From a virus, in the IMG/VR virus record IMGVR_UViG_3300021091_000001, positions 62,001 through 126,000 of that record: 64,000 bases of DNA; one strand, written 5' to 3'. The position numbers and the translations under genes are program-made. This document shows positions 33,534-41,203 of this stretch, piece by piece; position 1 is the stretch's first letter; the number at the start of each line of letters is the position of its first letter. The notes beneath the pieces were generated by a model that saw only the letters and a program-made list of their open reading frames with translations, was not told the DNA's origin and searched no databases.

Positions 33534-34393
33534 TAAATTACTCTTCCTCTATAAAGATGTTGCCATCTTGGAACTTTTATTAAATCAACTTCTCTTCCTA
33601 ATCCAGCTATAAATAGAGTCTCTGGATTATCATTTAATCCCTGAAGTTCTGGTTGAAGTTGGTACCATTCTTCCATATATATGGCAGTCCAATCTTCAAA
33701 TCGTGTTACATTAGGGCTGTGGTAAGTTACATGTGGACCTACATAGTATCTATTCCATTTGTTAACCCAATTGACAACACCTTGATTAATTCTTTCTTGA
33801 GATGCAGGATCCCTAGTGCTGCTGGCATCATGGTGAACTAAAACAGATGAGTCAGCAACTATTCTCCAACCACCAAGTCTAATTCTTGTTTGATAATCGA
33901 CCTCTTCTTGGTGACCTATCTCTGTATCAAAACCACCAATTTCTTTATATCTTTGCCTATTTAGCATCCAGCAGAATCCAACTCCCCAAAGTATTTCTGT
34001 ATATCTTGGTCTTTGAATTGGATATGCTCCGCCATTTGGAAATGCCATAGCAACTTCGTGATTAGATTCCAAATAAGATGCTAACTTTAGGTCCCAACCT
34101 GGAGTATGTATATATGCATCGTTGTCTATGTAGGCAACGTTGTTAGTTTCTGCCCATTCCAATATTGTATTAACAGCTCCTGGATATCTAAGATTCTCCT
34201 CTAAAAATAAAGGAATAATTCTATTGTCTTCTGCTGCGTGTTTTTCTATAACTGGTCTAACTTCTGAATCTGGAGAATTATTATCAACAACTAAAAGTCT
34301 CCAGTCCGATTGTGAATTCTGCCTAATTAATCTTATACATTGATCTAACTTATGCGGGTTATTATAACTCGCAATACCCATATCTATTCTCAT
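33533..34393 (-). CDS. glycosyltransferase family 2
   Basis: 286 residues. The GT-A fold start MRIDMGIASYNN, RLLVVDNNSPDSEVR and the DxD-like YIDNDAYIH match GT2. GVGFCWMLNRQRY and EEVDYQTRIRLGGW fit the acceptor side. It overlaps both neighbours by 1-4 nt, so it is in the sugar operon. Confidence 0.85.
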   Translation of the reverse strand: MRIDMGIASYNNPHKLDQCIRLIRQNSQSDWRLLVVDNNSPDSEVRPVIEKHAAEDNRIIPLFLEENLRYPGAVNTILEWAETNNVAYIDNDAYIHTPGWDLKLASYLESNHEVAMAFPNGGAYPIQRPRYTEILWGVGFCWMLNRQRYKEIGGFDTEIGHQEEVDYQTRIRLGGWRIVADSSVLVHHDASSTRDPASQERINQGVVNWVNKWNRYYVGPHVTYHSPNVTRFEDWTAIYMEEWYQLQPELQGLNDNPETLFIAGLGREVDLIKVPRWQHLYRGRVI

Positions 34394-35127
34394 GGCTTAA
34401 TCCACCATTGACCATTATCATGAAGAACAAAACCTATCTTCTGCATAGTGGGGATCCATTCTGTCTCATACTTATTATTTATTGAAAGATGCATTGGTAT
34501 AGAATCACCATGCTCTGCATCACCAATACCAAAAGCATTTTGTGCTATAAACGCACCATTCTTTTTTAAACATTTAAAAACAGCAACACACCATTCTTCA
34601 ACATTGATAACATGCTCTAAGAAATCAAGTGCTACCACTGCATCAAACTGATTGGTACCTAACTTGGGCATGAAATTGTCTGTAAATAGAGTCGATATTT
34701 TTAACTCAGGATTTTTAGAGAATCTAAACTGTGCAAAACTTGCCGTTTTACTATTTTCTAGATCGTGGTATGTAACATTAATTTGTTTTTTAGCCATAGC
34801 TAAACTAAGGGTTCCAATTCCATCTCCTATGTTTAGGACATTTTTTCTATCAGTATGAAATAATCCTAAAGATATTCCTTCGCACATTCCAGAATAATTA
34901 AAGCCATTGTCTAAATGGTAAGTAGATAGCTCCCAAATATATGCGGTGGTATTCCTATACCAATTAAGTAGTGAATCTGGATTATTAGTATCTGTATTGT
35001 TTGATTTAAAATCTTCTGCAACCATGGCATGGTTTGCGTGAAAGCCTAAAGATAATCTATTTCTAGCTTCGCTCTCTTGAATACCTAAAAATTCTGCTAT
35101 GTGTGCTGACTGTATATCTAAATTCAT
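34390..35127 (-). CDS. class I SAM-dependent methyltransferase
   Basis: 245 residues. VLNIGDGIGTLSLAMAK is the SAM loop; VTYHDLE, FDAVVALDFLEHV and LKKNGAFIAQN are motifs II-IV. Helical N-terminal cap of about 80 residues. Likely modifies a sugar or small molecule in the surface-glycan pathway. Confidence 0.82.
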   Translation of the reverse strand: MNLDIQSAHIAEFLGIQESEARNRLSLGFHANHAMVAEDFKSNNTDTNNPDSLLNWYRNTTAYIWELSTYHLDNGFNYSGMCEGISLGLFHTDRKNVLNIGDGIGTLSLAMAKKQINVTYHDLENSKTASFAQFRFSKNPELKISTLFTDNFMPKLGTNQFDAVVALDFLEHVINVEEWCVAVFKCLKKNGAFIAQNAFGIGDAEHGDSIPMHLSINNKYETEWIPTMQKIGFVLHDNGQWWIKP

Positions 35128-35999
35128 TTTTTAGCTTTCTTCCATTCTAAGTAAGATCTTTTTAATCCGTCTGCGTATTCTGTTTTATAAATAGATTGTC
35201 CACTTTCCCATGATGTATCAGCTGGTCTTTTTATATGATTTGGAAAATCTAGATAAGAAGCTGGTTCCACTATTATATCCTCTTCTATAAATGATTGGAT
35301 ATCTTTAGCTATTGAAAATCTAGAGCAAGTAATGGGATTTCCTAGGTGAAATATTTTATCATTATACTCACTAAAGTTTTCTACTATATCCCAAAGAACG
35401 TCTGCTACATCAAAGGCAAAGACTGGGGAGAAATATCTATCGTCTACCTGTTTTTGATTAGTTGTCTCAAAAATCATTTCTAGTGGATTTTTTCTTCCAA
35501 CATTTTGAAATGGTCTAGTGCCCAAAACAAATGTCGACCTAACAACTTTGGCATTTTTATATTGCAGTACAAGTGTTTCAGCTAAAGCTTTTTGTCTCCC
35601 ATAAAATGTAATTGGGTCTGGCAAAGAGCATGGATTGTATGGAGGATTATCTCCACTAAAAATTCCTTGCGTACTTACCTGAACTACATCCGCTTTATTG
35701 TTAGCAGCCCACTTACAAATGTTCACTGGTAGAGTTACATTTGAATCATAATATTTATTAGGATCTAATTCAACTTTGTCTACGGTATTTTCTCCAGCCA
35801 AATTAACAATAACATTTGGGTTGAATCTATCTAAGAAGTGATTAACATTTTGCCTATTAATATCAAAGTCAATCCAAACTTCAAAGGACTCTCTTGATCT
35901 TCTAGTATAAATTGCATCTAGATTGTTAGGTTGATTGATGATCATATGCTGACCAATAATTCCACCAGCACCAAATACTACGACTTTTTTATTGTGCAC
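35124..35999 (-). CDS. NAD(P)-dependent sugar reductase/epimerase (RfbD-like)
   Basis: 291 residues. The Rossmann loop VVFGAGGIIGQHM, VIVNLAGENTVD and the YGRQK catalytic pair with the upstream STQGIFSG fit the extended SDR family, close to dTDP-4-dehydrorhamnose reductases. It would act after the RfbC-like epimerase. Confidence 0.82.
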   Translation of the reverse strand: MHNKKVVVFGAGGIIGQHMIINQPNNLDAIYTRRSRESFEVWIDFDINRQNVNHFLDRFNPNVIVNLAGENTVDKVELDPNKYYDSNVTLPVNICKWAANNKADVVQVSTQGIFSGDNPPYNPCSLPDPITFYGRQKALAETLVLQYKNAKVVRSTFVLGTRPFQNVGRKNPLEMIFETTNQKQVDDRYFSPVFAFDVADVLWDIVENFSEYNDKIFHLGNPITCSRFSIAKDIQSFIEEDIIVEPASYLDFPNHIKRPADTSWESGQSIYKTEYADGLKRSYLEWKKAKK

Positions 36000-36225
36000 T
36001 GTCTTTTCGCCATTTCCACATATTTATGCAGTTTACACACTGCCATAGAAACCACAATGCTAAAAATCCTGGCTTATTAAATATAAGAGAATAGACAAAC
36101 CAAGGAATAGAATGTAGTGAAACTATTAAATGACCATACCATTTTTTGTTTCCAATAAAATACATCCCACTAGCACCAATTAGTCCCATAAAAAATAGAA
36201 GCCATGTCCAAACAGTTTCGCTCAC
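35989..36225 (-). CDS. small three-helix membrane protein
   Basis: 78 residues, hydrophobic helices at about 5-24, 32-48 and 53-69. The end WFLWQCVNCINMWKW recalls the C-terminal motif of PnuC-like nicotinamide transporters and related phage membrane proteins, but is too short for a full transporter. It overlaps both neighbours. Confidence 0.55.
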   Translation of the reverse strand: MSETVWTWLLFFMGLIGASGMYFIGNKKWYGHLIVSLHSIPWFVYSLIFNKPGFLALWFLWQCVNCINMWKWRKDSAQ

Positions 36226-36623
36226 AAAGAAGTGCCTTTTTCAATAAGTTCAAATCCATTTTCTCTATCATAGAATAGATAATCATACGAATAGAAGTTA
36301 AAAAACTTATCTAAATCTTCTATAACCTTTTTAGAATCAAGTGCACCACAAGTATAAACATCAAACTGTAAAAGTGCTGGATATTGTTCATCCCAAACAT
36401 GAAACGCTATATGTGATGTTTCTATCATCACTACTGCAGTTGAACCTCTATTGCCAATTTGATTTACATATGAAGAGAATGGACCTTGTAGTATCTTCAT
36501 ATTCAATGAGTCTACGAACTGTTCCAACCAGTCAATAACTTGCATGGGAGATTTTGGTGCATTGTTAATTTTTGCTCTTAACATCAAGTGCTTATGAAAA
36601 GGCTTTTTTATATCGTACGTCAT
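36222..36623 (-). CDS. speD: S-adenosylmethionine decarboxylase-like protein
   Basis: 133 residues, the size of prokaryotic SpeD. TSHIAFHVWDE aligns with the cleavage and active-site region (ESHxxxHTWPE), keeping Ser and His, and VYTCG keeps the catalytic Cys. The usual Glu before the cleavage Ser is Thr here, so self-processing may be altered. SpeD makes decarboxylated SAM for polyamine synthesis; related genes occur in several phages. A hairpin covers its ribosome binding site. Confidence 0.78.
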   Translation of the reverse strand: MTYDIKKPFHKHLMLRAKINNAPKSPMQVIDWLEQFVDSLNMKILQGPFSSYVNQIGNRGSTAVVMIETSHIAFHVWDEQYPALLQFDVYTCGALDSKKVIEDLDKFFNFYSYDYLFYDRENGFELIEKGTSL

Positions 36624-36627
36624 CTGG

Positions 36628-36648
36628 TTCCTTCTGTAATAGAAGGAA
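36628..36648 (-). promoter_or_regulatory. hairpin sequestering the speD ribosome binding site
   Basis: On the mRNA, TTCCTTCT (36648-36641) and AGAAGGAA (36635-36628) form an 8-bp stem with a 5-nt loop. The AAGGA that serves the ATG at 36623 lies in the 3' arm, so translation should depend on opening it. A second hairpin (ATCTCT/AGAGAT) lies upstream. Confidence 0.5.
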
Positions 36649-36737
36649 TATTATAGCATACGCAGTCGCAGAATTATCTCTTTATTAAGAGAGATATATA
36701 CATCACTGTAATAAGTAAAATGAATGCTATCAACATA

Positions 36738-36959
36738 TTAATCAAAGCTCATTACTTTATTAATTAAAAAAAAGAGACGCATCAAGTCATTGTTATATAT
36801 ACTATAAACATGACTTGTACCGTCTTTTGACGTTATCGTAAGAGTATGTGCCATCACAAGCTCTCCCTCAGTATTTATCATCGAGGTTTCTTTTGTTAAA
36901 TGAATCTGATTTATCATTGGCATAAAGCCACTAAAAGATTCTTCTGTTTCTTCAAACAT
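36738..36959 (-). CDS. hypothetical small protein
   Basis: 73 residues, beta-rich centre (HTLTITSKDGTSHVYSI) and a hydrophobic C-terminal helix. Its start overlaps the stop of the upstream basic protein. Function unknown. Confidence 0.55.
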   Translation of the reverse strand: MFEETEESFSGFMPMINQIHLTKETSMINTEGELVMAHTLTITSKDGTSHVYSIYNNDLMRLFFLINKVMSFD

Positions 36960-37237
36960 TATTTTTTCTTTTTACTAAAAGTTGCCACATTCTTTGGAGC
37001 TTGACCCTTGACTCCTTTTGTCGGGGTTCCAGATCTTCTTTTTCTTTGAACTGCGCTTTTTCTTTGCGATGCTGACATAGACTTAGCTTTTGCTGCAGGA
37101 ACACATTTCGCATAGCCTGACCCTCCAGCTCCAGAGGTACCGCATGGTTGGAACTTGCCCTTTTTCTTAGGCGCTCCAATGTTAACCCATTTTTGGTTAA
37201 ACCATTTAGTAAGTCCGACACCCTTTGGGCCAGGCAT
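36959..37237 (-). CDS. small Lys-rich conserved phage protein
   Basis: 92 residues from ATG 37237 (MPGPKGVGLTKWF); the frame opens earlier inside the neighbouring gene. WVNIGAPKKKGKFQPCG and AKCVPAAKA recur in small phage proteins of unknown function. The Lys-rich tail suggests DNA binding or packaging. Confidence 0.68.
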   Translation of the reverse strand: MPGPKGVGLTKWFNQKWVNIGAPKKKGKFQPCGTSGAGGSGYAKCVPAAKAKSMSASQRKSAVQRKRRSGTPTKGVKGQAPKNVATFSKKKK

Positions 37238-37241
37238 TACT

Positions 37242-37418
37242 TTACTTCTTCTTAGATTTCTTAGTAGATGTAGTTCTCCATCCACCGCCCATTGACTTAT
37301 ACTTCTTTACTGCCCAAGCATTAGCGTAGGCTGAAGGATATACGTCAAATTTAGCTCTTGCCTGGGACTTTGCTGAAGACCAAAGTGCTGGCTTAGTTGG
37401 CTTGTTTACTTTTGCCAT
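37242..37418 (-). CDS. small Lys-rich phage protein (DUF5872-like)
   Basis: 58 residues from ATG 37418 (MAKVNKPTKPALW). SAYANAWAVKKYKSMGGGWR matches a conserved small phage family. It lies between two other tiny basic genes and ends in a Lys run. Confidence 0.62.
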   Translation of the reverse strand: MAKVNKPTKPALWSSAKSQARAKFDVYPSAYANAWAVKKYKSMGGGWRTTSTKKSKKK

Positions 37419-37419
37419 T

Positions 37420-37629
37420 TTACTTCTTCTTTCTTTTAGCTGAAATTTTCCTAAGAGTCTTAGCCAAGTTGGCTTGACGAACAGTAGTTGGACTATACCT
37501 GCTAGGGTTCTTGGTAACAGCAGATGCCATTCCAGCAACTGATTTACCAGCTTTCTTAGCTTTAGCAGTGAATGCGCCTGGTCGCTTAATTGCTCCCTGG
37601 ATCCACTTCTTATCCTTCTTGGCTGCCAA
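37420..37629 (-). CDS. small Lys-rich conserved phage protein
   Basis: 69 residues. KKWIQGAIKRPGAFTAKAKK is a well-conserved start in many phage proteins of unknown role. Strongly basic; likely binds nucleic acid. Its stop is 2 nt from the next start. Confidence 0.68.
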   Translation of the reverse strand: MAAKKDKKWIQGAIKRPGAFTAKAKKAGKSVAGMASAVTKNPSRYSPTTVRQANLAKTLRKISAKRKKK

Positions 37630-37631
37630 TA

Positions 37632-37799
37632 TTACTTGCCCTTCTTCTTCTTGTTCATAATTGCTTTTTGAATAAATGGAGGAAGCTTCTTTTGGGCAGT
37701 TGTAAGACCATTTGTCTTTGCAGCACCTTTCTTCATTGCACCCTTTTTTGGTGCGCTCTTCTTCATTGCCATTTTATCCTTCTTCATACCATAAGTCAT
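37632..37799 (-). CDS. 55-residue Lys-rich protein
   Basis: ATG 37799 opens a 55-codon frame starting MTYGMKKDKMAMKKSAPKK and containing LPPFIQKAI. An alternative start is M5. It fills the gap exactly between neighbours. Family as for the adjacent basic proteins. Confidence 0.55.
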   Translation of the reverse strand: MTYGMKKDKMAMKKSAPKKGAMKKGAAKTNGLTTAQKKLPPFIQKAIMNKKKKGK

Positions 37800-37801
37800 A
37801 A

Positions 37802-37927
37802 TTAATATCCCATCTTCTTATTTGATGATTTTTTTGTCATCTTTTTACCTGTTTTTTTAGCGTATGCTTTGGCTTTCTTTTCGCCAGCCTTTGTATAGGC
37901 AAACATTTTATTTCCTACTTTTGGCAT
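37802..37927 (-). CDS. 41-residue Lys-rich protein
   Basis: ATG 37927, preceded by AAAGGAG. MPKVGNKMFAYTKAGEKKAK resembles a short conserved phage protein type (MPKVGKKxFPYTxxG). Stop and start are 2 nt from neighbours. Confidence 0.6.
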   Translation of the reverse strand: MPKVGNKMFAYTKAGEKKAKAYAKKTGKKMTKKSSNKKMGY

Positions 37928-37928
37928 T

Positions 37929-38192
37929 TTACTCTCCTTTTTTAGAAGTTTTTTCTTTATTTATTTTTTTCATATGCCAAGATATATGGCCATCTAGCTT
38001 GTCGTCAACCTTATAAACTTGCTCATCAACATGATCAATTTTATGATGTAAGTTAATTATATCATCTTTAACATTCAAAATCATGTTTGATACTTGGTTG
38101 TGATCCGCCTTATTCTCTGCTCTTCCTTTTTGGACTAAAGATGCAATTACGGCCCCGACGGCAGCAATAACTGCCACAATAATAGCTTCCAT
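37929..38192 (-). CDS. membrane-anchored coiled-coil protein (DUF2746-like)
   Basis: 87 residues. An N-terminal helix (about 3-20), then a coiled coil and VDDKLDGHISWHMKK. This matches the plan of DUF2746-type proteins of actinobacteriophages, sometimes annotated as holin-associated. It is the only membrane protein among the basic peptides. Confidence 0.62.
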   Translation of the reverse strand: MEAIIVAVIAAVGAVIASLVQKGRAENKADHNQVSNMILNVKDDIINLHHKIDHVDEQVYKVDDKLDGHISWHMKKINKEKTSKKGE

Positions 38193-38193
38193 T

Positions 38194-38505
38194 TTATGAT
38201 CCCTTAATCCATTTTTTGGAGGAAGACTTTGTTTTACTTGGGCTCCACTTTACCCTATTGGCCCAATAGGCGGCGGACATTTTACCTTTAGAAATGTTCT
38301 TTGAATGGCGCGATGCAAAAGCTTTTCTTTGTCCAACAGTTTGGTTTGTTTTAACACCCTGTTGACCAAAACGAATAGTCTTAACCTGCGATCCTGATTT
38401 AGCAACTACTACATGAGACTTAGTTGGGTGATTTGGTGTTCTCTTTGGCTTATTATAACCAGAGACACCAGCACTTTTTAATCTGGAATCCTTTTTTGCT
38501 GCCAT
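38194..38505 (-). CDS. small basic conserved phage protein
   Basis: 103 residues. HPTKSHVVVAK, VKTIRFGQQGV and AYWANRVKW are conserved in a small phage family of unknown function. Basic throughout. Its ATG overlaps the upstream stop (TAATG). Confidence 0.68.
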   Translation of the reverse strand: MAAKKDSRLKSAGVSGYNKPKRTPNHPTKSHVVVAKSGSQVKTIRFGQQGVKTNQTVGQRKAFASRHSKNISKGKMSAAYWANRVKWSPSKTKSSSKKWIKGS

Positions 38506-38627
38506 TACTTTTTCCTTTTAGAACGATTTTTTCTTTTTGCTTTGGTGTTTTTTAATTCTATTCCATTCATATAATTATTAGTTCCCATTCTTGGTCCACT
38601 AATATATATTTTTTTTGTAGTTTGCAT
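38505..38627 (-). CDS. 40-residue Lys/Arg-rich peptide
   Basis: ATG 38627 overlaps the upstream stop, and its TAA overlaps the next ATG. The C-terminal half is strongly basic. Coupling is the main support. Confidence 0.5.
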   Translation of the reverse strand: MQTTKKIYISGPRMGTNNYMNGIELKNTKAKRKNRSKRKK

Positions 38628-38794
38628 TACTTTCTCTTTTTCTTTTTTGCTGTTGAGATAGCAATGGCTATTGCTTGTTTTCTGTTTTTAACAACAGGAC
38701 CACCTTTTCCAGAATGAAGAGTTCCTTTTCCAAATTCTCCCATAACAGTTTTAATCTTTTTTTGATATGCTGTCATCTTTTTTTTCGCTGGCAT
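38627..38794 (-). CDS. 55-residue DUF6496-like protein
   Basis: MGEFGKGTLHSGKGGPVV then KNRKQAIAIAIS matches the small DUF6496-type family found in phages and bacteria. Start ATG 38794; the TAA overlaps the next gene. Basic ends. Confidence 0.65.
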   Translation of the reverse strand: MPAKKKMTAYQKKIKTVMGEFGKGTLHSGKGGPVVKNRKQAIAIAISTAKKKKRK

Positions 38795-38855
38795 TTGGTT
38801 TTACCTTTGGCTTTACGCCCTCCTTAGACACTTTACGGAATTTGGCTGTAGACAT
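38751..38855 (-). CDS. possible 34-residue peptide overlapping next gene
   Basis: ATG 38855 opens a 34-codon Lys-rich frame overlapping the next gene by 44 nt. It carries the AAGGAG that could serve ATG 38794, so it may be a leader or chance frame. Confidence 0.3.
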   Translation of the reverse strand: MSTAKFRKVSKEGVKPKVKPNASEKKDDSISKKD

Positions 38856-38877
38856 AAGGTATATAGTAATAAAAAAA

Positions 38878-38911
38878 AGACCTCCTTAAACCCTTAAGTT
38901 GAAGGAGGTCT
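38878..38911 (-). terminator. intrinsic terminator
   Basis: A 10-bp stem, AGACCTCCTT/AAGGAGGTCT, with a 14-nt loop, followed on the minus strand by eight Ts. It ends transcription of the gene at 38921. Confidence 0.85.
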
Positions 38912-38920
38912 TTAAATTAT

Positions 38921-39220
38921 TTAGCTTTTTTTCTTAGGTCTACCTTTTGGCTTTGGCTCAGTTGATTCTTGTTTCGCTGCTGGCTTTTTAGCAGCCTTTG
39001 GCACTTTGCTTTCAACTGCCTTTGCTACTTTTTTAGTTTCTTTAACTGTAGTATCAACAATGTTTTCTACAGCCTCATTTGCTACCTCAGCAACATCTTT
39101 AATGTCTTCGGCAACCTTGCTAATAACTGAATTAATGACTTTTTCTTGTACAGTAGAAGCATTCTTTTTCTTAAACTTTAAGATTAAAGAAGCCCATTTG
39201 TTAGCTAACTTGTTAATCAT
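38921..39220 (-). CDS. Lys/Ala-rich histone H1-like protein
   Basis: 99 residues. A helical N-terminus (VINSVISKVAEDI and similar) is followed by a Lys/Ala/Pro-rich tail ending in an AT-hook-like KPKGRPKKK. Composition resembles bacterial histone-like tails, so it may compact phage or host DNA. It has its own promoter and a terminator. Confidence 0.62.
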   Translation of the reverse strand: MINKLANKWASLILKFKKKNASTVQEKVINSVISKVAEDIKDVAEVANEAVENIVDTTVKETKKVAKAVESKVPKAAKKPAAKQESTEPKPKGRPKKKS

Positions 39221-39259
39221 TTTTACCTCTATTTAAATAATTGAATTAATTCATTGTAT

Positions 39260-39288
39260 ATAATATAGTAAATATTTACCGTGCGCAA
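39260..39288 (-). promoter_or_regulatory. sigma-70-type promoter
   Basis: On the minus strand TTGCGC (39288-39283), a 17-nt spacer and TATTAT (39265-39260), directly upstream of the histone-like gene. Confidence 0.5.
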
Positions 39289-39297
39289 ACTCAGGAG

Positions 39298-39618
39298 CTA
39301 CTTACCCTGCTGAGATTCTTTAATTAAAGTATATCTCTCTCCAGTTTCTTTTGAAACCATAGCGAAACCATCTGCTGCAGCTAGTTTAATAGCCTCAGCT
39401 AATGCCTCCCTATCTAACGGATCAACGTTAGACAAAGGAATGGTTACCCCTGCATACACATCTATATTTTCAAAGTTTCCTATATTAATTTTACGATTAA
39501 CTCCACATATAAACACTGGGTTTGTTGATATAGATATCTCTTGTGCCATTAAATTAACTACCTGTTCTATTGGGGATTCTATTGACTGCTCAAATGCATT
39601 TTTTGATATTTTAGGCAT
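39298..39618 (-). CDS. hypothetical protein
   Basis: 106 residues, mixed alpha/beta (VFICGVNRKINIGNFENIDVY; LAEAIKLAAADGF). It overlaps the kinase gene by 8 nt. Conserved-looking but not recognised. Confidence 0.58.
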   Translation of the reverse strand: MPKISKNAFEQSIESPIEQVVNLMAQEISISTNPVFICGVNRKINIGNFENIDVYAGVTIPLSNVDPLDREALAEAIKLAAADGFAMVSKETGERYTLIKESQQGK

Positions 39619-40396
39619 TTTGTTCTTTCAAAATACCTATTGTTTTAATAGTTTCCATCGCTTGTTCTTCTATGGACATATTATCAGTTCTAATTATATA
39701 TGAAGCCATCTCTTTGATCAAGTCGATTTCTTGTTCTGATCTATGACTCGTCTGCTCTTGAGACATGAGCTTACCATCTCTCTTTAGAATTCTATTATCT
39801 AAAGTAGACTGGTCTGCATCAAAACAAACGACTATTCCATTGGGTTGTTTTAGTATTCTTTCTGCCTCATTAAAAAATCTAACATCAGATATAAAGACAA
39901 CAAAGGGGAGCTCTTCTTCATCCTCTACAATGGATTTGCGATACTGTTGATACAGTTTCACGCACTTCGCAACGCCCCATTTTGCAAAGCAGTCTTCATA
40001 ATCTTTTCTACATATATCTCCAGCTTTTTGGAGAAATGTTCTTGGCTTTATGCCATTAGGCTCTATTGGCATAGAGTATATGTCTTTAACCCTAGAAACT
40101 AGGTTGTCATAACTGGGAACCAAACCAAGAGCAGAACCACCATAGATATCAAATAATGTTTCATGAATAGCATACAATTGTCTATCTTCTTCGTTAACAC
40201 CTTTAATCGATTTCTTGATCGAAGCAAGTTCGTATAAAGGAAGTGCATAAAATATATGGTCCCACTTAGTTCCATAGATTTTAGAATCAATTGCCCCTTT
40301 TGGAACAAAGTATTCTGCAACAGATGTCTTTCCACTGCCAGCTTTACCAGCAAGACCAACAATTATCGGCATTTCTTTTCTGTATGTCTTTTGCAT
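39611..40396 (-). CDS. deoxynucleoside monophosphate kinase-like
   Basis: 261 residues. The P-loop GLAGKAGSGKTSVAE lies near residues 14-28. PRTFLQKAGDICRK and FVVFISDVRFFNEAE match phage dNMP kinases of the T4 gp1 type. It would phosphorylate dNMPs supplied by the dCMP deaminase/ThyX/RNR genes to the right. The first residues before MPIIVG may be extra; ATG 40372 is an alternative start. Confidence 0.82.
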   Translation of the reverse strand: MQKTYRKEMPIIVGLAGKAGSGKTSVAEYFVPKGAIDSKIYGTKWDHIFYALPLYELASIKKSIKGVNEEDRQLYAIHETLFDIYGGSALGLVPSYDNLVSRVKDIYSMPIEPNGIKPRTFLQKAGDICRKDYEDCFAKWGVAKCVKLYQQYRKSIVEDEEELPFVVFISDVRFFNEAERILKQPNGIVVCFDADQSTLDNRILKRDGKLMSQEQTSHRSEQEIDLIKEMASYIIRTDNMSIEEQAMETIKTIGILKEQNA

Positions 40397-40413
40397 ATTG
40401 TTTATATTACCAC

Positions 40414-40848
40414 TTATCTGTCTAGATTTCTTGTTCTTCTAATATCTAATTGATCTAGGAATTCATTAGCTAAAGCATCTGCTTCCCAAACAAAGCCTCT
40501 TTCAACCTGAACAACTCTGAAATTATATTCAGATCCTATATCCTCAATGGTCATCAATAATGGCATAAGAGAACTGTTCTTGCATTTCCATTTTCCATTA
40601 ATTTGATTTGCAACAACCGCAGAATCAGTATAAATAATTGGATCAACAAGATCAGACATAGAACATATTAATAAAGCTGCTATAACAGCTTCATACTCAG
40701 CTTCGTTATTTGTTCTTGGACCTAAGCCTCTAGCAAACTGAGCTACTTTTCTTCTATTTTTATAGACTACAGCTGCACAAGATGCTTCACCAAACTTTTT
40801 TTGACCTTGACCCCTAGAAGCCCCATCACAAAATACTTCAACATTCAT
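40414..40848 (-). CDS. rnhA: ribonuclease HI
   Basis: 144 residues with the acidic active site in order: CDGASRGQG (Asp8), TNNEAEYEA (Glu), YTDSAVV (Asp) and VWEADALAN (Asp). It removes RNA from RNA-DNA hybrids such as replication primers. It overlaps the 54-residue gene upstream by 11 nt. Confidence 0.9.
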   Translation of the reverse strand: MNVEVFCDGASRGQGQKKFGEASCAAVVYKNRRKVAQFARGLGPRTNNEAEYEAVIAALLICSMSDLVDPIIYTDSAVVANQINGKWKCKNSSLMPLLMTIEDIGSEYNFRVVQVERGFVWEADALANEFLDQLDIRRTRNLDR

Positions 40849-41002
40849 CTTTGATTCTCATTAGATTTGAGTATATGTCAAGCACTAGGTCTAAAAGTTC
40901 CGAAGTAGGAATAAAATTCCTGTTTGAATCAGAACAGAATGAAATAAGAACTTCTATATCATATTTCATTTTTACAAATTGATCTTCAGTTAACTTGTAC
41001 AT
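40838..41002 (-). CDS. 54-residue acidic protein
   Basis: ATG 41002 opens MYKLTEDQFVKMKYDIE; the TGA overlaps the RNase H ATG (ATGTTGA). Helical and acidic. Both overlaps support translation. Family unknown. Confidence 0.52.
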   Translation of the reverse strand: MYKLTEDQFVKMKYDIEVLISFCSDSNRNFIPTSELLDLVLDIYSNLMRIKDEC

Positions 41003-41195
41003 CTTTTGGTATTCCTAATTGATCTGCTCTGTCACACATTCTTTTGTATATTGAATCTGAAGGAACCACGTAGGTAGATTGTAGCAAGTATCTATCTGAA
41101 TTAACCTGAACTTGTGTTGGAAAATCCAGAGTAGATCTTTTTTGAGAATAAAATTCTTTATTAGAAGAAACTGATTTGTAATGACCCACGTACAT
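40986..41195 (-). CDS. hypothetical small protein
   Basis: 69 residues, polar, with no motif. It overlaps the next small gene by 17 nt and starts 8 nt after the upstream gene. Confidence 0.55.
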   Translation of the reverse strand: MYVGHYKSVSSNKEFYSQKRSTLDFPTQVQVNSDRYLLQSTYVVPSDSIYKRMCDRADQLGIPKDVQVN

Positions 41196-41203
41196 ATATT
41201 GCC

